NCBI GenBank assembly: GCA_041648175.1
Contig: JBAZPO010000008.1
Location: 123,480-187,479, forward strand
Length of the DNA stretch: 64,000 nucleotides
DNA from: Desulfobaccales bacterium
GTDB taxonomy: Bacteria; Desulfobacterota; Desulfobaccia; Desulfobaccales; 0-14-0-80-60-11
Reading direction: 5' to 3'
Position numbers and translations under genes: made by a program. Under the pieces are notes generated by a model. It saw only the letters and a list, made by a program, of their open reading frames with translations, was not told where the DNA came from and did no database searches. Below are positions 16,555-28,690 of this stretch, in pieces; within the stretch, counting starts at the first letter, position 1; every line of letters begins with the position of its first letter.

Positions 16555-17358
16555 CTATTTCAACCCCAAAACGTCCTGCATGTCATAAAGGCCCGGCGGT
16601 TGCGTCACTATCCACTGCGCGGCCCGCACCGCGCCCCGGGCGAAATTGTCCCGGCTGTGGGCCCGGTGAATGATCTCCAGGCGCTCGCCCATGCCGCCGA
16701 AGAGCACCGTGTGCTCCCCGACGATGTCCCCGGCCCTTACCGTCTGGATGCCAATCTCTTTGTCGGTGCGCTGGCCGATGATGCCATGTCGGGAATAAAC
16801 CCCCACCTTGTCCAACTCCCGGTCCAGGGCGTGGGCGATGACCTGCCCCAACTTGATGGCCGTGCCGCTGGGCGCGTCTTTTTTCAGGCGATGGTGGGCT
16901 TCGACGATCTCCACGTCGTAGCTCTCGCCTAACACCCGGGCAATGTCCGCCACCACCTTGAACATGAGATTGACCCCGACGCTCATGTTGGGTGCGAACA
17001 CCAGGTGGGCCCGGGAGGCCAGGGCCTGAATCTCGGCGATCTGGGGCGGAGCAAACCCGGTGGTCCCTAACACCATGGCCTTACCCGCATCGGCCACGGC
17101 GCGCAGATTGGCCAGCGACGGCTCCGGGTGGGTGAATTCAATGACCACCTCACCTTTGGGCAGCACCTGGGCCAAAGAGTCGACCACCGTGACCCCTTTA
17201 TGAGGCAGCCCCACGACTTCACCCACATCTTTGCCTACCGCGGCATGCCCCGGTGACTCCACAGCCCCTACCAACTGGACACCGTCAGCCGCTTCCATCA
17301 TATGTACGATGCGGCCGCCCATCCGGCCTGCCACTCCGGTTACGATCGCTTTGACCAT
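16555..17358 (-). CDS. dapB: 4-hydroxy-tetrahydrodipicolinate reductase
   Basis: NAD(P)H-dependent second step of the diaminopimelate pathway. 267 residues from ATG 17358, preferred over 17385 because AAGGAGA lies 6 bp upstream and MVKAIVTGVAGRMGGRIVHM is the normal Rossmann start. Seen: VIEFTHPEPSLAN, LGTTGF, APNMSVGVNLMF, the catalytic EAHHRLKKDAPSGTAIKL and GERLEIIHRAHSRDNFARGAV. Downstream of dapA and upstream of the GT-C-like insertion. Confidence 0.96.
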   Translation of the reverse strand: MVKAIVTGVAGRMGGRIVHMMEAADGVQLVGAVESPGHAAVGKDVGEVVGLPHKGVTVVDSLAQVLPKGEVVIEFTHPEPSLANLRAVADAGKAMVLGTTGFAPPQIAEIQALASRAHLVFAPNMSVGVNLMFKVVADIARVLGESYDVEIVEAHHRLKKDAPSGTAIKLGQVIAHALDRELDKVGVYSRHGIIGQRTDKEIGIQTVRAGDIVGEHTVLFGGMGERLEIIHRAHSRDNFARGAVRAAQWIVTQPPGLYDMQDVLGLK

Positions 17359-17379
17359 GGAGTATCTCCTTCCGTACCA

Positions 17380-17446
17380 GTTCAAAGATCAAGGTTCAAA
17401 GTTCAAAGTTTTTTAACCTTGAACTTTGAACCTCGAACCTTGAACT
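17380..17446. repeat. TTCAAAGTT/AACCTTGAAC repeat cluster
   Basis: The dapA-dapB spacer consists of tandem 7- to 9-bp units (GTTCAAAG, AAGGTTCAAAG) followed by their complements (AACCTTGAACTTTGAAC), giving a long imperfect hairpin. A very similar cluster lies at 54253-54314. The repeat ends just before the dapB ribosome binding site. Confidence 0.6.
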
Positions 17447-17447
17447 A

Positions 17448-18320
17448 CTAAATCAATCCATATTTCTGCATTACCAGGCGCAGTTTGTTCTCGTTGGCCT
17501 CGGACATGGCCCACAGGGGTTGACGGATTTCGCCGGTGATTTTGCCCATCAGTTTCAAGGCGGTTTTGGCCGGGGCGGGGTTGGTCTCGAAGAACATGGC
17601 CTCCGTCAGGGGCCACATCTTATAGTGGAGTTCCCGGGCCCGGGTCAGGTCGCCCTTAAAGAAGGCGTTGCACATATCCGCCATGTCTTTGGGGGCCACG
17701 TTGGAGATCACCGAAATCACCCCCATGCCGCCCACGCACAACAGGGGAAAAGTGGTGAAATCATCGCCGGAGAGCACGGTGATCTTATCGCCACACAGCT
17801 GCAAGGTCTTGGCGCCCTGTTTCAGGTCCCCGGTGGCGTCCTTGAGGCCCACGACATTGGGTATATCCGCCAGCCGCGCCATGGTTTCCGGCAGCAGGTT
17901 GACGCTGGTGCGGCCCGGCACGTTATAGACCACGATGGGAATCTTGGTCTTGGCAGCCACGGTCTTATAGTGCTGAAAGAGACCTTCCTGGGTCGGTTTA
18001 TTGTAGTAAGGAGTGATCAGCAGGGCCGCATCCGCGCCGGCAGCCTGGGCATGTTGGGTCAGTTCCAGGGATTCGGCGGTGCTGTTGGAGCCGCTCCCGG
18101 CGATCACCACAACCCGTTTTTTCACCTGGTCGATGCAGGTCTCCACCACCCGTTTGTGCTCGGCGTGAGATAGAGTGGGGGATTCGCCGGTGGTGCCGCA
18201 GGGTACGATGCCATGGACGCCTCCGGCGATTTGGAACTCGATGAGTTCCCGGTAGGCCGCTTCGTCGAATTGGCCGTTTTTGAAGGGAGTAACAATGGCA
18301 GTGATGGCTCCCTTGAACAT
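17448..18320 (-). CDS. dapA: 4-hydroxy-tetrahydrodipicolinate synthase
   Basis: Class I aldolase that condenses pyruvate with aspartate semialdehyde. 290 residues: FKGAITAIVTPFKNGQFD start, GTTGESPTLSHAEH, the DALLITPYYNKPTQEGLFQHYK segment with the conserved Tyr, VVYNVPGRTSVNL, and the Schiff-base lysine in VVGLKDATGDL. Complete and in the order lysA-dapF-dapA-dapB. Starts 12 bp after dapF. Confidence 0.97.
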   Translation of the reverse strand: MFKGAITAIVTPFKNGQFDEAAYRELIEFQIAGGVHGIVPCGTTGESPTLSHAEHKRVVETCIDQVKKRVVVIAGSGSNSTAESLELTQHAQAAGADAALLITPYYNKPTQEGLFQHYKTVAAKTKIPIVVYNVPGRTSVNLLPETMARLADIPNVVGLKDATGDLKQGAKTLQLCGDKITVLSGDDFTTFPLLCVGGMGVISVISNVAPKDMADMCNAFFKGDLTRARELHYKMWPLTEAMFFETNPAPAKTALKLMGKITGEIRQPLWAMSEANENKLRLVMQKYGLI

Positions 18321-18332
18321 GAGACTACCTCC

Positions 18333-19172
18333 TTACTTGAGTTCGTCGGCCCACAGTTCGCCCTGGTAGGCCACCAGGGCATTACCTTCCAGGTAGACCT
18401 CGCTGAAGGTCTCGCCCTGGAGGGTAAAATAGATGATCAGGGCTTCGCCGCCCCGGGTGTGAACGGTCACCGGGGAGTTAACCTGCCCCAGCCGGGCGCT
18501 CAAAAGGGCCGAGGCCACCGAGCCGGTGCCGCAGGCCAGGGTCTCATCCTCCACCCCGCGTTCATAGGTGCGAATGCTTAAGTCCTGGGGCCCCTCTACC
18601 CGGATAAAGTTGACATTGGTGCCCGCGGGGGCAAACAACGGATGGAAGCGGACCGCCCGGCCCCACTGGGTAATCGGAGCTTGTTCCAGATCGTCGACGG
18701 GCACCACGACATGGGGCACACCGACCTTCATGAAATGGCCCACGAGGGTTTCCCCGTCCAGGGGGATGGCTTGATCCATACGCACATCACCAACCCCGGT
18801 CATGAGCAGTTTGACCCGGCGACCCCGGACTTCGGCCTTGATGGTCCCCGCCAAGGTTTCAAACGACAGATCGGCCGGGGCGATATTGTTCAGGACCGCG
18901 AATCTGGCGGCGCAGCGCCCACCGTTGCCGCACATCTCGGGCTCGGAGCCGTCGGCGTTATAAAACCGCCAACGGAAATCCGCGCTGGGGGTAGACTCGA
19001 TGAGGATGAGCCCGTCGGCCCCGGCGCCCAGTTGGCGATGGCAGACCCGGCGGGCGAACTGGGGCTGCTCGGCCTCGGGGATAAAGCGCTCCCGGTGGTC
19101 GATGAGCACAAAATCGTTGCCCCCACCGTGCATTTTGAAAAAAAGGATGCGGCGTCTGGTATCCGTTGTCAT
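18333..19172 (-). CDS. dapF: diaminopimelate epimerase
   Basis: PLP-independent epimerase that turns LL- into meso-diaminopimelate for lysine and peptidoglycan. 279 residues. Both catalytic cysteines are present: SEPEMCGNGGRCAARF and DETLACGTGSVASALL. Also KMHGGGNDFVLIDH at the start and PAGTNVNFIRVEG. The start ATG 19172 is preceded by a repeat-rich spacer separating it from lysA. Confidence 0.97.
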   Translation of the reverse strand: MTTDTRRRILFFKMHGGGNDFVLIDHRERFIPEAEQPQFARRVCHRQLGAGADGLILIESTPSADFRWRFYNADGSEPEMCGNGGRCAARFAVLNNIAPADLSFETLAGTIKAEVRGRRVKLLMTGVGDVRMDQAIPLDGETLVGHFMKVGVPHVVVPVDDLEQAPITQWGRAVRFHPLFAPAGTNVNFIRVEGPQDLSIRTYERGVEDETLACGTGSVASALLSARLGQVNSPVTVHTRGGEALIIYFTLQGETFSEVYLEGNALVAYQGELWADELK

Positions 19173-19184
19173 AATGCCAAGACC

Positions 19185-19262
19185 AATCCCCCCTGACCCC
19201 CCTTTGGCAAAGGGGGGAAAGTGGAAAGTCCCCCTGTAATGAAGGGGGATTTAGGGGGATTT
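19185..19262. repeat. CCCCCTTT/AAAGGGGG repeat cluster
   Basis: The lysA-dapF spacer holds CCCCCCTGACCCCCCTTTGG, CAAAGGGGGG, TCCCCCTGTAATGAAGGGGG and TTTAGGGGGATTT, which pair as two nested hairpins. This is intergenic low-complexity sequence of a type seen in many Deltaproteobacteria. Confidence 0.55.
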
Positions 19263-19293
19263 CAAAGTATTCAGATTTTGGGCAAATCTTATA

Positions 19294-20550
19294 TTACTTC
19301 AAAAACTCCGGGATGGACTCCCCCCAGGTAAGCTGGCGGTATGTCTCCCTTTTTCTGATAACATAAAAATCCCGATCCTGCACCAAGATTTCGGGCACGC
19401 GGGGCCGGGCGTTGTAGTTGGAACTCATGGAAAAACCATAGGCCCCGGCGCTCAAGACCGCCAGCATCTCCCCCGGGGCAAAGGCCGGCATGAGGCGATC
19501 CCTGGCCAGGAAATCCCCGGATTCACAGATAGGCCCAACGATGGAGGCCTTCACCTGGGGACGGTCCGCTTCCATCACCGGCCACAGGCCGTGATAGGAG
19601 CCATAGAGGCTGGGGCGGGCCAGGTCGTTCATCCCCGCGTCCACGATAATGAAATGCTTGGCGTCGGTAACCTTGGTATAGAGCACCTTGGTTACTAAGA
19701 TGCCGGCGTTGCCCACCAGCACCCGTCCAGGCTCCAGGATGAGGGTGCATTCAAGGCCCTTGAGGTGTTCCAACAGTTTCTGGCCATACTCCTGCGGGAG
19801 CGGCGGCTCCTCGTCGTGGTATTGAATCCCCAGGCCGCCGCCCAGGTCAAGGTAACGGATCTGGATGCCCAGGGCCCTTAAGCGCTCGATCAACTCTTTC
19901 AGCCGCTCCAACGCGTCCACAAAGGGCGTAACCTGGGTGATCTGGGAGCCGATGTGGCAGGCCACCCCCACCACTTCGAGGTGCGGCAGTTCCTGGGCCC
20001 GGCGATAATCCTCCACCGCCCGGTCGATGTCGATGCCGAACTTGTTCTTTTTAAGCCCCGTGGAGATGTAGGGATGGGTCTTCGCATCGATGTTCGGATT
20101 GATTCTTAAGGCTACCCTGGCCTTGAGCTTCAGGCGGCCGGCGATGCGGTTGATCTCCTCCAACTCCTGGGAGGACTCCAGGTTGAACAAAAGGATGCCG
20201 GCCTTAAGGGCCGCTTTAATCTCCTCCGGCTTTTTCCCAACTCCGGAGTAGACGATCTTGCCGGGGTCCATGCCGGCCTGGCTGGCCCGATAGAGTTCAC
20301 CGCCTGAGACGATATCCGCCCCGGCTCCCAACCGGGCAAAGAGCCTCAAGACGGCCAGGTTGGCATTGGCCTTCACGGCAAAGCAGATTATATGCGGAAA
20401 CGCCGCAAACGCAGTGTTAAAAACCTGAAAGTGTTGGGTCAGGGTGGCGGCGCTGTATACGTAAAACGGTGTGCCCACCGCCTCGGCAATTTGGCGCACC
20501 GGTACGTTTTCGCAGAAGAGTTCACCGGATTGGTAATTGAAGTGATGCAT
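19294..20550 (-). CDS. lysA: diaminopimelate decarboxylase
   Basis: PLP enzyme (fold type III) for the last step of lysine synthesis. 418 residues from ATG 20550 (MHHFNYQSGELFCENV), preferred over 20577 because AGGA lies 8 bp upstream and the family starts here. Seen: TPFYVYSAATL, the PLP lysine in CFAVKANANLAVLRL, KFGIDIDRAVEDY, GCHIGSQ-like CHIGSQITQV, LDLGGGLGIQY, EPGRVLVGNAG and CESGDFLARDR. First gene of the lysine cluster. Confidence 0.95.
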   Translation of the reverse strand: MHHFNYQSGELFCENVPVRQIAEAVGTPFYVYSAATLTQHFQVFNTAFAAFPHIICFAVKANANLAVLRLFARLGAGADIVSGGELYRASQAGMDPGKIVYSGVGKKPEEIKAALKAGILLFNLESSQELEEINRIAGRLKLKARVALRINPNIDAKTHPYISTGLKKNKFGIDIDRAVEDYRRAQELPHLEVVGVACHIGSQITQVTPFVDALERLKELIERLRALGIQIRYLDLGGGLGIQYHDEEPPLPQEYGQKLLEHLKGLECTLILEPGRVLVGNAGILVTKVLYTKVTDAKHFIIVDAGMNDLARPSLYGSYHGLWPVMEADRPQVKASIVGPICESGDFLARDRLMPAFAPGEMLAVLSAGAYGFSMSSNYNARPRVPEILVQDRDFYVIRKRETYRQLTWGESIPEFLK

Positions 20551-20591
20551 TGAGTAGTTCCTGTCCCTCCGCGACAATTTACCAAGGGATT

Positions 20592-20665
20592 TGGTAGTCG
20601 CAGGCTTTAGCCTGCGTTCTCCAGATCACCGAGAGGTAAACGCAGGCTAAAGCCTGCGACTACCA
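20592..20665. repeat. perfect 27-bp inverted repeat with nested palindromes
   Basis: The arm at 20592-20618 (TGGTAGTCGCAGGCTTTAGC...) is the exact reverse complement of 20639-20665, separated by 20 bp. Each arm also contains its own palindrome GCAGGCTTTAGCCTGC. The transcript could fold either as two small hairpins or as one long one. It separates the FN3 lipoprotein gene from lysA and could act as a terminator or processing site. Confidence 0.7.
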
Positions 20666-20671
20666 AGAGAC

Positions 20672-21857
20672 TCAAAAAGTGATCGCAGCCACCTCGGAAG
20701 GCAAGCTCTCGTTGGCCCGGGGGGAGTCGTCCACCGCGGTCACGTAGTAATGGTACGTCTGGCCCCGGTTTACCTGGGAGTCCACGAAATAAGGCTTCTT
20801 GACCAACTCCTGAGTGAGTCGGGTATATTTTTCCTCCCCGGTGAGGCGCCGGTAGACCCGGTAGCCCGCCACGTCCGGGACCGGGCTTTCCTCCCACCGA
20901 AGTTCTACCCCCTGGGAGGTGGGCACCGCCAGAAAATTCAACACCGGCGGCGGCGGCGTGCGCTTCTCCGGCATGGCCTTTTGGGTGGCCGAATCCTGGC
21001 TGGCCAGCAGATCGTCACCCACCCGGCGCACCGCCACAACCTTATAAGTATATTCCACATCGTTCAGCACTGCCACGTCCTGGAATTGATTCTCGAGCAC
21101 GGGCTTCGGTGTCACGCGAATCCAGGGACCCTGGCCCGAGAGGCGATAGATAAGATAACCCGCCAGGGCCTTAACCGGCGAGCCGTCCTCTAACTTGGTC
21201 ACCGGGCTCCAGGTGAGGGAGACGATTTTATCGCCGGGCACGGCCTTGAAGTCCCCGGGGACTCGGGGCAGCCAGCCCCAGGCATGGCTTAAGGTTCCAG
21301 ACCAGCCGCCTTTGTAGCCATCCTGGTCATAGGCCGCCACCCGGTAGTAATAGCGATGGTCCGGCACCAACTCCCGGTCCCGGAAGAGCAGGGCTTCCCC
21401 TTGGACCTCCCCCCTCTGGGGGTAGGCCAGGTCGATATCGGCATAAAGGACGAAATCCGAGGACGCCAACGCCTCCGGGGACACCCCCTTCATTGCGGCC
21501 CGGTAAACCTGGCAGCCCTGGACCTGGGTCAAAGGCTGGCCCAGGAGATTCTCCCGGGGCAAGAGCCAGCTCACTACCAACGCATTGCCTTCCTGGGTCA
21601 ACTTAAAGTTCCGCACCGGCGCCGGTAATACCCGGTCGGGGGCATACGGCGTCATCCGCTTGCCGCACGCGGCTGCCAGGAGCAAAAGGCAGAGAATGAA
21701 GAGAAACAAATATTTTGAGGGGCGGACCGGGGGAAGAGCATTCCCCCGCCCTCCCCTCAAACTCCCCTCCCCACCCCCTGTAAGGGTTCGGGGGAGGGGG
21801 CTTGGGAGAGGGAGTGTAAGTGGCTTGACGCCCCTGGCTTCCGCTCTCAAAGAACCG

Positions 21858-21874
<17 letters not shown>
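20672..21874 (-). CDS. fibronectin type III repeat lipoprotein
   Basis: About 350 mature residues containing two to three FN3 domains (PVRNFKLTQEGNALVVSWL, PGDFKAVPGDKIVSLTWSPV, PVLNFLAVPTSQGVELRWEE, each ending in YYYRVAAYD/YTYKVVAVR/YHYYVTAVDD). A lipobox LLAAACGKRM follows a hydrophobic stretch, so it is a membrane-anchored envelope protein. The ATG at 21874 overlaps the argH end by 17 bp, but the first 48 or so codons read through an intergenic-type GC-rich repeat, leaving the signal peptide internal; the true start may be a TTG next to KYLFLFIL. A FN3 lipoprotein between argH and lysA is a conserved order in Deltaproteobacteria. Confidence 0.75.
21735..21832. repeat. GGGGAGGG/CCCTCCCC repeat inside the FN3 lipoprotein frame
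   Basis: CCCGCCCTCCCCTCAAACTC, CCCCTCCCC and TAAGGGTTCGGGGGAGGGGG with GGGAGAGGGAGTG make a long GC-rich hairpin. In the minus-strand frame it encodes a Pro/Gly/Leu-rich peptide (LTLPLPSPLPRTLTGGGEGS), the usual translation of this common intergenic repeat. A simpler copy (CCCTCCCCCATCACGGGGGA) occurs at 33034-33056. Confidence 0.55.
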
Positions 21875-23258
<1,384 letters not shown>

Positions 23259-23307
23259 GTGATTTTCCTTAATTTTGTTCTGAGTGCAAGACCTACGGCC
23301 CAGCCCT

Positions 23308-23958
23308 TCAGGGTTTAAAGGATTGCAACTGATAGGTCCGATTATCAGAGACTATGTTCCCATCTTTGGATTTTTGTTTGATGGTGACCAGGCTCTTGAC
23401 GATGCCCACCTTGGGGGCATACCATTCGTAGCCCATGACGGAGGCGCCGGCGTCATTGCCGCCCACCTGTTTAATCTTCAAGCAATCTTTGAAGGTACCG
23501 GCCGGAACCTTGACCTCCTCAGATACACTTTCCAGCGTCAGGGTGACATCCAACGTGCTGTTGCCTATCTTCGTGGCCATATTCCAACTGTTGCCCTCGG
23601 TGATGGGAAACCTTAGATGGCATTCTCTTGGGGTTACGAGGGTTGGGGCACCTTTTTCGCCTATTTGCTCCGCATAGCGGTAAATCCCGCTATCATCCTT
23701 TTCTATAAATTCAATGAAGATGTGTCCACCCAAATCCCATTTCCGGGGCGTTACTTTTTTCCCCTGCACTTCCTGAGGCGTCAGGTTGGTGATGATTAAT
23801 TTTTTCGTATCGCTCGCATTCGATATGACGAGGTACTCCCACCTCATGTCTGCTTTGAGGGGGTAATAGGACTCGCTCAGTTCATCGCACCTGGCGCTGC
23901 CTGGCAATACCAGAGATAAAGCTAGGAGTAAAGCGGTGAAGATACCTGTCGTTCTCAT
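23308..23958 (-). CDS. exported protein of unknown function
   Basis: 216 residues with a clear Sec signal peptide (MRTTGIFTALLLALSLVLPG, cleavage near SARC-DE). The mature part follows a pattern I know from many Deltaproteobacterial exported proteins: YYPLKADMRWEYLV near the start, VPAGTFKDCLKIKQVGG in the middle and EWYAPKVGIVKSL near the end, probably a beta-barrel-like or lipocalin-like fold. No catalytic motif. It lies between argH and the SdpI-like pair. Confidence 0.7.
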   Translation of the reverse strand: MRTTGIFTALLLALSLVLPGSARCDELSESYYPLKADMRWEYLVISNASDTKKLIITNLTPQEVQGKKVTPRKWDLGGHIFIEFIEKDDSGIYRYAEQIGEKGAPTLVTPRECHLRFPITEGNSWNMATKIGNSTLDVTLTLESVSEEVKVPAGTFKDCLKIKQVGGNDAGASVMGYEWYAPKVGIVKSLVTIKQKSKDGNIVSDNRTYQLQSFKP

Positions 23959-23965
23959 GGCTCCC

Positions 23966-24478
23966 TCATTTAATTGAGTGTGGTTTATTCCTCGCCCATG
24001 GCGGCCAGGCCGCTTTAAGCCCTATTTTGGGGTCCGGCAGTTTGGCGCCGCAGGCCTCACAAGTGCCCTGGGGCAGGTCGGCGTGGTTGTTCAGCTTCTG
24101 AAAATGACCGCATAGGCGGCAACGCGCCACTGGGCGGTAATTAATCCAGCCGTGGCCCTTCCAGAAGCGCCAGGTGCCGTATTTCCAGCGGTACAGGATG
24201 ACCGTGTAGAGGCAGCTCAGGCCCACCAGGTGCGCGGTGGAGATATAGAACGCCCGCCAGGAAATCAACACGGTGACGCCCATGACCATAAGCAGGCGGG
24301 ACGCCAGGCGCCAGGATTTGTTCCAGATCCAGGGATCGGCCAGGGTCCAGGGCAGCCGCACCCCGAACCAGAGATTGGGTCCGGGCCGCCAGAAGACCAT
24401 GAGCAAGCCCAGCCCCCAGCAGAGCCCCGAAACCAGATAGCGCAGTGAACCAGACCTCCGAACTGCTCCCGCCCCCAA
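23966..24478 (-). CDS. SdpI-like membrane protein with C-terminal zinc ribbon (copy 1)
   Basis: 170 residues. The first half has two to three hydrophobic segments flanking FGVRLPWTLADPWIWNKSWR, the G-x-R-x-P-W-T...W...N/D pattern of the SdpI family of membrane proteins. The second half holds CRLCGHFQKL...GTCEACGAKL, two CxxC knuckles making a zinc ribbon. A paralogue with the same two-part plan is next door (24640-25074). SdpI proteins in Bacillus confer immunity to a killing peptide; nothing here shows that role. Start could be further downstream than ATG 24478. Confidence 0.65.
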   Translation of the reverse strand: MGAGAVRRSGSLRYLVSGLCWGLGLLMVFWRPGPNLWFGVRLPWTLADPWIWNKSWRLASRLLMVMGVTVLISWRAFYISTAHLVGLSCLYTVILYRWKYGTWRFWKGHGWINYRPVARCRLCGHFQKLNNHADLPQGTCEACGAKLPDPKIGLKAAWPPWARNKPHSIK

Positions 24479-24517
24479 CCTGACGTTGGGGACGGGAACC
24501 CTGAGTTACCCTACCGC

Positions 24518-24539
24518 GGCGCCGGTTTAAACCGGCGCC
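24518..24539. repeat. perfect 22-bp palindrome
   Basis: The 22 bases read identically on both strands: half-site GGCGCCGGTTT followed by AAACCGGCGCC. The core GGTTTAAACC resembles the palindromes at 34629 and 43387. It lies in the 160-bp spacer between the two SdpI-like genes. Confidence 0.65.
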
Positions 24540-24639
24540 CGCTCGCCTGCCAAGACCATGGGCGGCCGAGATGAGCCGCTTTAGCCGCTAATTTACTCTT
24601 TAATGGGCTGCGTCTTCTCTGATTGACCTGGCCCCCGCT

Positions 24640-25074
24640 TCATAATCTGCGGGGGCTCAAGCCACAAACCTCACAGATGGCACGTTCCAGATGTTGGTCA
24701 TCCTCAAGCTTCTGGGTATGGCCGCAATGACTGCAGCGTACCACCGGGCGGTAATCGATCCAGCCGATATCCTTCCAGAATAACAGGGTGCCATATTTCC
24801 GCCGGTAAAGATAGATCGGCAGCAGCAAGCTGATGAGGATCAACAGTGCCACGGCGACAAAAAAAGCGAACGCTGTGACCAGCACGGCACCTGCCATCAC
24901 AAGCAGGAGAACTCCACCCGCCATCCACGATATATCCCAGATTTCCCGGTCGGCGAAGGTCCAGGGGGTCCGCACCCCGATCCACGATTTGGGGCTGGGA
25001 TGCCAAACCAGCAGCACCACACCCAAGAGTCCGCAAACCGCGGCCAGGAGAAAAGCTACAGATTGCGGCATCAT
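24640..25074 (-). CDS. SdpI-like membrane protein with C-terminal zinc ribbon (copy 2)
   Basis: 144 residues, same plan as its neighbour: hydrophobic N-terminal segment, WIGVRTPWTFADREIWDISW, a strongly hydrophobic block (LVTAFAFFVAVALLILISLL), then YRRKYGTLLFWKDIGWIDYRPVVRCSHCGH and ICEVCG as the two cysteine pairs. The stretch around YG(T)xxFWKxxGWIxYRPV is nearly identical in both copies, so they arose by duplication. Its stop codon lies in the loop of a hairpin (GCCCCCGC...GCGGGGGC, 24632-24657). Confidence 0.65.
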   Translation of the reverse strand: MMPQSVAFLLAAVCGLLGVVLLVWHPSPKSWIGVRTPWTFADREIWDISWMAGGVLLLVMAGAVLVTAFAFFVAVALLILISLLLPIYLYRRKYGTLLFWKDIGWIDYRPVVRCSHCGHTQKLEDDQHLERAICEVCGLSPRRL

Positions 25075-25164
25075 ATTTTCCTCTTAGAGATGAGGGTAGA
25101 ATTCAGCCCGGCGGGGAGTCTGCCTCACCCCCTGGCCAAGCCTCCCCACGTCAGCCCGCCTGAA

Positions 25165-26367
<1,203 letters not shown>

Positions 26368-26390
26368 GCTCGTTTCCTATGAGAATTTAT

Positions 26391-26438
26391 GGCGGGCAGT
26401 GCCCGCCCTACATTTTGCACAGGCTGGAAAGCCTGTGC
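26391..26438. repeat. two palindromes, one with CCCTACA tail
   Basis: GGCGGGCAGTGCCCGCC followed by CTACA (26391-26412), then GCACAGGCTGG/AAAGCCTGTGC (26417-26438). The first matches the units at 6876-6940. They occupy the argF-argG spacer and could form hairpins in the arginine transcript. Confidence 0.65.
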
Positions 26439-26477
26439 CACCGGGTTTTTCTGACCCCCGGCCCTAACCCCTATCCC

Positions 26478-27382
<905 letters not shown>

Positions 27383-27386
<4 letters not shown>

Positions 27387-28576
27387 GGAAATACCGCCTG
27401 TAGAGATACTCCCAGGATAGCCAGGCCTTTGTCTAGTTCCTGGGGGCTCACCACCAAGGGCGGGAGCAGCCGGATGACATTGCCCTGGGTGCAGTTGATG
27501 AGCAGACCCCGCTCCCGGCAGGCAGTGATCACGTCCGCACCTTGCTGGGTCAGCTCTAGGCCCCACATAAGGCCCAAGCCCCGGACTTCCTTAACAATAG
27601 GGAACTGGGCCTGAAAATCTGCGAGCTTCGCCCGGAGAAATTCACCTTTCTCCCGCACCGAGGCCAGAAACTCCGGCTGGCTCAGAAGGCCTACTGCGGT
27701 CTTAGCCGCCGCGGCCACCACCGGCCCCGCCCCGAAGGTGCTGGCGTGGGTGCCGGGGACAAAGGCCGAGGCTACCTCTTCGGTGGCCAAAAGCGCCCCC
27801 ATGGGCAGGCCGTTGGCCAAGCCTTTGGCCAGAGTCATGACGTCAGGCGTGATGCCAAAATTTTCATAGGCAAAGAGCTTGCCGGTGCGGCCCAGGCCGG
27901 CCTGAATTTCATCCAGGATCAGCAACAGACCCCTATCATCGCACAATTGCCGCAAGCCTTTGAGATAATCGGGCGAGGGCAGATTGACGCCGCCTTCACC
28001 CTGGACGGGCTCCAGCATGACGGCGCACACGGTTTCATCCACGGCCTTGGCCACCGCGTCCAGGTCGTTAAAGGGCACAAAGCTGAAACCCGGTAGCAAG
28101 GGGTCGAACCCCTGCCAGAACTTGGGCTGGCCCGTGGCGGAAAGCGCGCCCAGAGTGCGGCCGTGGAAGGAGTTTTCCATGCTGATGATCCGGTGCCGCC
28201 CTTCCCCGAACCGCTCACGGGAATAGCGCCGCACCAGCTTGATGGCTCCTTCGTTAACTTCCGCCCCGGAATTGGCAAAAAAGACCCGGTCCGCAAAGGA
28301 CAGGTGCACCAGCGCTTCGGCCAGCTCCACCATGGGGGTGGTGTAGTAGATGTTGGAGACGTGGACCAACTGGGTCAGTTGGCTTGCTGCGGCCTTGGCG
28401 ATTTCCGGATGGGCATGCCCCAGATTGCACACTGCCAACCCCGCCAAAAAGTCCAGATATTCCCGGCCGGCATCGTCCCAGACCCGGCAGCCCTCGCCTT
28501 TCACCAGCACCAGCGGCTGCCGGCCGTAGGTGTTCATTACTACTTTGTTTGAACGATTAATCCAATTGTTGTTCAT
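27383..28576 (-). CDS. argD: acetylornithine aminotransferase
   Basis: PLP class III aminotransferase of arginine synthesis; similar enzymes can also act in lysine synthesis, although dapL is present here. 397 residues: FLAGLAVCNLGHAHPEI, FFANSGAEVNEGAIKLVRRY, SFHGRTLGALSATGQ, LILDEIQAGLGRTGKLFAYE and the PLP lysine in MTLAKGLANGLPMGA. Its stop overlaps the argF start by 4 bp. Confidence 0.95.
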
Positions 28577-28668
28577 GATTCCACTCTCAGGTTATTAGCT
28601 ATCAGCTTTCAGCCATCAGCAGTCAGCAAAAGAAAAACAGACTGTAGGCTACGTTTTGCGCATTGTCT

Positions 28669-28690
28669 GGTGCGTAAGACGCACCCTACG
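28669..28690. repeat. palindrome overlapping the argB stop codon
   Basis: GGTGCGT/ACGCACC with a short loop and a CCCTACG tail. The argB stop codon (TAG, 28686-28688 on the minus strand) lies inside the tail, so the repeat supplies the end of the gene. Same family as the units at 31841 and 26391. Confidence 0.6.
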
